Source: Plakobranchus ocellatus (lineage: Eukaryota > Mollusca > Gastropoda > Plakobranchidae). Taken from it: a DNA stretch of 21,737 nucleotides. A model generated the notes under the pieces. It made no database searches. It had not been told where the DNA came from and saw only the letters and a program-made list of their open reading frames with translations. The position numbers and the translations under genes were made by a program. Where the stretch lies: the NCBI GenBank assembly GCA_019648995.1, contig BLXT01003828.1, forward strand, positions 15,438 through 37,174. The letters are read 5' to 3'. This document shows, piece by piece, positions 1 to 21,737 of this stretch (position 1 is the first letter of the stretch; every line of letters starts with the position of its first letter).

Positions 1-320
1 AAGGAGGAGGGGAAAGAGAAGATTATGGTCTAACCTAATTCTGAAGTAGAGAGATTTGTGGTCACATTTATTTGATCATGCTGATGTGGTCTGGGAAATG
101 AGGAGTGGGTAGAGATATGTGGTACGGAGGATGGAGAAGAGAAAAGCTGTAGTCTCAACCAACTCTGAATGAGTAGGTTCTTGTGGTCCCAATTATCTGC
201 ATGTTGCTAATACTTTTTCTGGGGAGGTAAGAGGGGAAGAAGAGGAAGAGAAAAACTATGGTCTCACTTTATTTTAATGATCAGAGTCCTGTAGTCACAT
301 TTCTTTGGATCAAATCGATA
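1..320. repeat. Diverged tandem repeat, about 110-124 bp unit, 3 copies
   Basis: The pattern 'atggtct/gtagtctc ... tctgaa ... gttcttgtggtc/gatttgtggtcaca' recurs starting near 22, 146 and 254, with purine-rich spacers (ggaagaagaggaag) in between. Copies are strongly diverged and the array may continue left of the window. Confidence 0.55.
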
Positions 321-1640
321 CTTCCTTGTAAAAATTTTCAATGTGAAGTTGGGCTTCTCTCCTTTCACATACTCTTTAGCTGGCTTGTTGTAGTGTACAT
401 TGGCCTAAGTAGGATATATACAATATATGCGCGGATAAAATCTACATATTACTTCACAAGCAAAATGTGGGTGAAGTTGCAAGGAAAAGATCATACACAC
501 ACGATAATAGACCATAGAGTATACATCAACTTCGTGTACGAATAAAATATTAATATCACATAATACTGACAAGCACTATTCATATTGCAAAAGATCAGAC
601 GTAAAGAAGATTTGGCTTCAAAGATATAAGAATTCAACAGGGTTTTGGGCATGAAGCTTTTTTGTGAGGAAGGTGATGTTCCTGTCTAATGAGGCAAGCT
701 CTTTGGTTCACTAAGGCTCCTCCGACCCTTACCTAGGCTCCCTTATATCTGATCAGAAAGCGATTTTTTCTTTTCTCTTTTTTTGCCTGAGACAATTATT
801 TTATGTGAGTATCGAGTCTAGATCTAGACTCGAGAGGCTGACCTTTGGATCTAGTCTTGCTAATAGATAATGTTTAGTCAAATTCAAAGTCCTGGCCTGA
901 TTAAGGTTAATAGTGCTATTATTATTTTAAGCTTTGTTTGCCATTTCAAATCCATCGATTTCTAGAGGTTTTCAATTGTTTACTGGAAGCTCTTAAATTA
1001 TATCCTGGTTACCAGATAAGATCCGGATGACATGCGCCACAAAAACTGCCGGTGATGTTAACGAAATAAGAATGGGATAAGTTGATTGGTCAATATGTTT
1101 AGATCACTTTATTACATAAGACGGCATCTTGTAGTATTTCTTGGCATTGATTTTGTGTTTGATATTGACCTAACTAGCTTGTGTGTTGCATTATCAGTAT
1201 TATAGTATTTTTTGGAAGCTGTAAGCGTTGGGTATAAAAGGATGACCAAGGGATTGTTTATGAGATCGCTGAGATAGACTGCCGATGTTAGATGAATTTG
1301 CAGATCTATAGAAAGTTCCTTGCTGTTCTGAAATTGTTCATCGCTCAAAGCTATCAATTTTTCGTTCAATCTTTTTACAAGACTGGCAGTGATTTGTGTT
1401 CTTTACAGTATTCAAAAGAACTCATTGTCAAAGGCAGTGTTCAGTTAGACCTATAAATGTATTGTACAAAGTCAACCGTGGTAGTGCTCCGTTATCAAAT
1501 TTACCTGGGCTGTTTCATGTGGTTTATTTTTTAAACCACTTGTTCTCGAGCGCGCGGCATATTAAATACTGATTTTTTTTCAGATGAGTGACCACTGCTG
1601 AGCCATAACGCGCACTAGAAAGAAGCGATGTGTGGTTTAG
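321..1640. other. Non-coding stretch 3' of the last recognised TEP exon
   Basis: No coding sequence could be supported on either strand. It contains a perfect 22-bp palindrome at 812-833, a small hairpin with 8-bp arms and a T5 loop at 1519-1539, and AT-rich sequence. An 85-codon minus-strand frame (1112-1369) has no recognisable family. If the TEP gene continues to the left, this is intron. Confidence 0.5.
812..833. repeat. Perfect 22-bp palindrome
   Basis: tcgag-tctagatctaga-ctcga is its own reverse complement. Shorter ctagatctag-type palindromes recur in the window (near 6815 and 17935), so it is probably part of a genome-wide habit rather than a specific site. Confidence 0.9.
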
Positions 1641-2028
1641 AGCGGAGAGGTGTAAGGATGGAAGATGGTAGGCCGGAGGTAGGGTGAAGAAAATAGGCAG
1701 CGAGATATGGGAGGTGGGAGATGATAGGTCGGAGATGGGATGTGGAAAATGGGAGGCGGGATAGATGTGTGAGATGTGAAACTGGAGGCTGGATATGGAA
1801 AGTGGGAAATGGAAGGTGAAGATAGAAGTTGGGAGGTGGGAAGTGGAAGACTTAAGATGGGTGATGGGATCGAGAAGGTGGGAAGCGGTACATAGGACAT
1901 GAGAGATGGGAGATAGATGGTGGAAAATGAGAGATGGAAGATAGTAGCCCGGAGGTGGAACTTTTGTAGTGGAAGAAGAGAGATGGAGGTAAGAAATGTG
2001 AGATAAAAGGTGGGGAGTGAGAGGTCTC
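1640..2028. repeat. Purine-rich degenerate (ggagatg)n-like tract
   Basis: About 390 bp of almost pure G/A with T at intervals, made of drifting 7-8 bp words such as gggagatg, ggaggtgg and ggaaaatg. On the gene's sense strand it is a long polypyrimidine run starting about 160 nt after the donor of the 2191-2418 exon. Serine/proline-rich ORFs read on the minus strand here are low-complexity artefacts. Confidence 0.85.
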
Positions 2029-2190
2029 CTTGGGTGTTGTGCTACAGTGGATTGAGAAATAAATATTGATGTTTTGTAGGCACCAGATAAACATTAAATT
2101 TTCTGTCAGCATAACCTTCTTTTTTCGCCTTTTTGTTTTGCCTTACTACCCCTGATTTTGTCACGTATCAAATGTTTCTCTCCGACTAAC

Positions 2191-21045
<18,855 letters not shown>

Positions 21046-21510
21046 CTTATATGATAATATGAACATACAACAAATCAATTCAAGAGGAAATAAACAGACA
21101 TCAATTTTCTTTGTTGAAATAGATGTCTTTGCTGAGTGCTGTTAATCAGAACGAAATACAATAAAACAAAGAACTCTATAAAGGCCAGATGAAAAAAAAA
21201 GGCTGACCTTTAAATATCCATCAAAAGACACAGCCAAAAGCTCACTTTGCTACTGACACACTTAGTCCTGTAGGAGCTGGAATCATTCGAGTGGTTTCAG
21301 ACATATGGATCTCCACAATATCTCACATGGAATGAGTGACCTGTGGCCAAGTGGCAAGCTCTACAGAGATATTTTTAAACCTCCATTGCGTTCCCCGTCT
21401 CTCTAGTCACGTTACCTTGAATCTTGTTGCTTATCAGTGACTCTAGTCAAAGTGCATCTAATACAATAACTGTGTATCCAGTTCAGCCATTTTGTCTATA
21501 ATTAAGTCTG
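21046..21510 (-). other. Upstream intronic stretch of the TEP gene
   Basis: Contains candidate exon C (21246-21321); the rest is AT-rich without recognised features. Confidence 0.5.
21246..21321 (-). CDS. Possible further TEP bait-region exon (candidate C)
   Basis: A short open frame reads IVEIHMSETTRMIPAPTGLS and then VSVA, bounded by ccatgtgag at 21322 (phase 1 in) and GCAAA|GTGAGC (phase 2 out). It is rich in Pro, Ser and Thr, as exposed bait regions often are, lies upstream of exons A and B on the same strand, and leaves in the phase exon A needs. No conserved family motif is present and the acceptor has a weak pyrimidine tract, so this is only a candidate. Confidence 0.25.
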
Positions 21511-21737
21511 TATACTCCAGTCCAGCCCCCGTGTCTTTAGAGCAGAAGTTGTGTTCTAATCTACTATATCTCTCTAGTCCAGCCCCTATTTTTCTAGTTC
21601 GGCTCCTGCATTTCTAGTCCGGCTCTTGTGTTTCTTGTCTGGCTTCTGTATTTCTAATCTGGCTCCTATGCTTCTAGAATGGCTCCTGTGTTTCTAGTCC
21701 GGCTCCTGTGCTTCTAGTCTGGCTCCTGTGTTTCTAG
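21511..21737. repeat. 20-bp minisatellite running off the right edge
   Basis: Regular 20-bp units tttctagtcyggctcctgtg start at 21591, 21611, 21631, 21651, 21671, 21691, 21711 and 21731 (cut by the window end). Looser units precede them back to about 21511. The unit is not a multiple of three and carries ctag stops, so it is not protein-coding. Confidence 0.94.

Noticed and set aside
1112-1369. 85-codon minus-strand frame
   Set aside because: Reads like ordinary protein for part of its length (LSDEQFQNSKELSIDL), but I recognise no family and it does not resemble the missing MG8 domain of the TEP gene.
1519-1539. Hairpin as a terminator or RNA element
   Set aside because: Eight-base AT-containing arms with a T5 loop are expected by chance in AT-rich intronic DNA.
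1503-1560. Exon-like AGCCCAG|GTAAAT donor with an open frame on the minus strand
   Set aside because: The frame is short, closed by a TAA a few codons upstream, and has no A2M-family motif.
1637-2112. Minus-strand Pro/Ser-rich frames
   Set aside because: They arise from the purine-rich degenerate repeat; overlapping frames look alike and no domain is present.

Overview
The window is a piece of an animal nuclear genome. It is AT-rich, with small exons in long introns, many microsatellites, a decayed LTR retrotransposon and a tRNA-derived SINE head. Frequent tagatcta-type palindromes and the protein style suggest a mollusc, probably a gastropod. That is an inference from texture, because no species marker is present. 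The only host gene I can support lies on the minus strand and runs almost the full length. It is a thioester-containing protein (TEP) of the alpha-2-macroglobulin/complement C3/CD109 superfamily, and neither its 5' nor its 3' end is inside the window.

Reading from high to low coordinates (5' to 3' of the gene): a PETWIW exon (about 20928-21045), a 45-nt FPEP micro-exon (19771-19815), the A2M-domain exon with PDTITTW (13228-13456), an MG7 exon (11166-11315), two short CUB exons (10775-10862 and 10521-10631), the thioester exon with PTGCGEQNM (5367-5543), three further thioester-domain exons (4338-4681, 3636-3810, 2777-2982) and a CUB exon (2191-2418). From 13456 to 2191 every exon junction is phase-compatible and the joined 1708 nt read without a stop. 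One junction (3810-3636 to 2982-2777) needs a GC-AG intron. The signal peptide, MG1-MG5 and most of the bait region lie to the right of the window. The C-terminal MG8/receptor-binding exons were not found and should lie to the left.

The most interesting region is 19.7-21.4 kb. Two different exons each encode a version of the conserved (F/Y)PE(T)W-type segment, both end in phase 2 with GG|GT, and both join the same downstream exon with identical residue spacing. This fits alternative exons next to the bait region, a known diversification route in some invertebrate TEPs. A third, weaker exon candidate lies at 21246-21321.

The introns hold the rest. A Ty3/gypsy-type relic (15406-18416, minus strand) keeps its 5' LTR, primer-binding site, gag, protease and integrase fragments and a truncated 3' LTR. 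Its order of protease, integrase, then an H-x-N-L-L-K-x-Y segment resembles Gmr1-like elements, and the reverse transcriptase is missing. There are also a compound trinucleotide tract of about 450 bp, (AT)n and (GA)n runs, a recent 93-bp tandem duplication, a 20-bp minisatellite at the right edge, a purine-rich tract just past the last recognised exon, and a 37-bp minisatellite that starts at the 5' splice site of the thioester exon and copies it.
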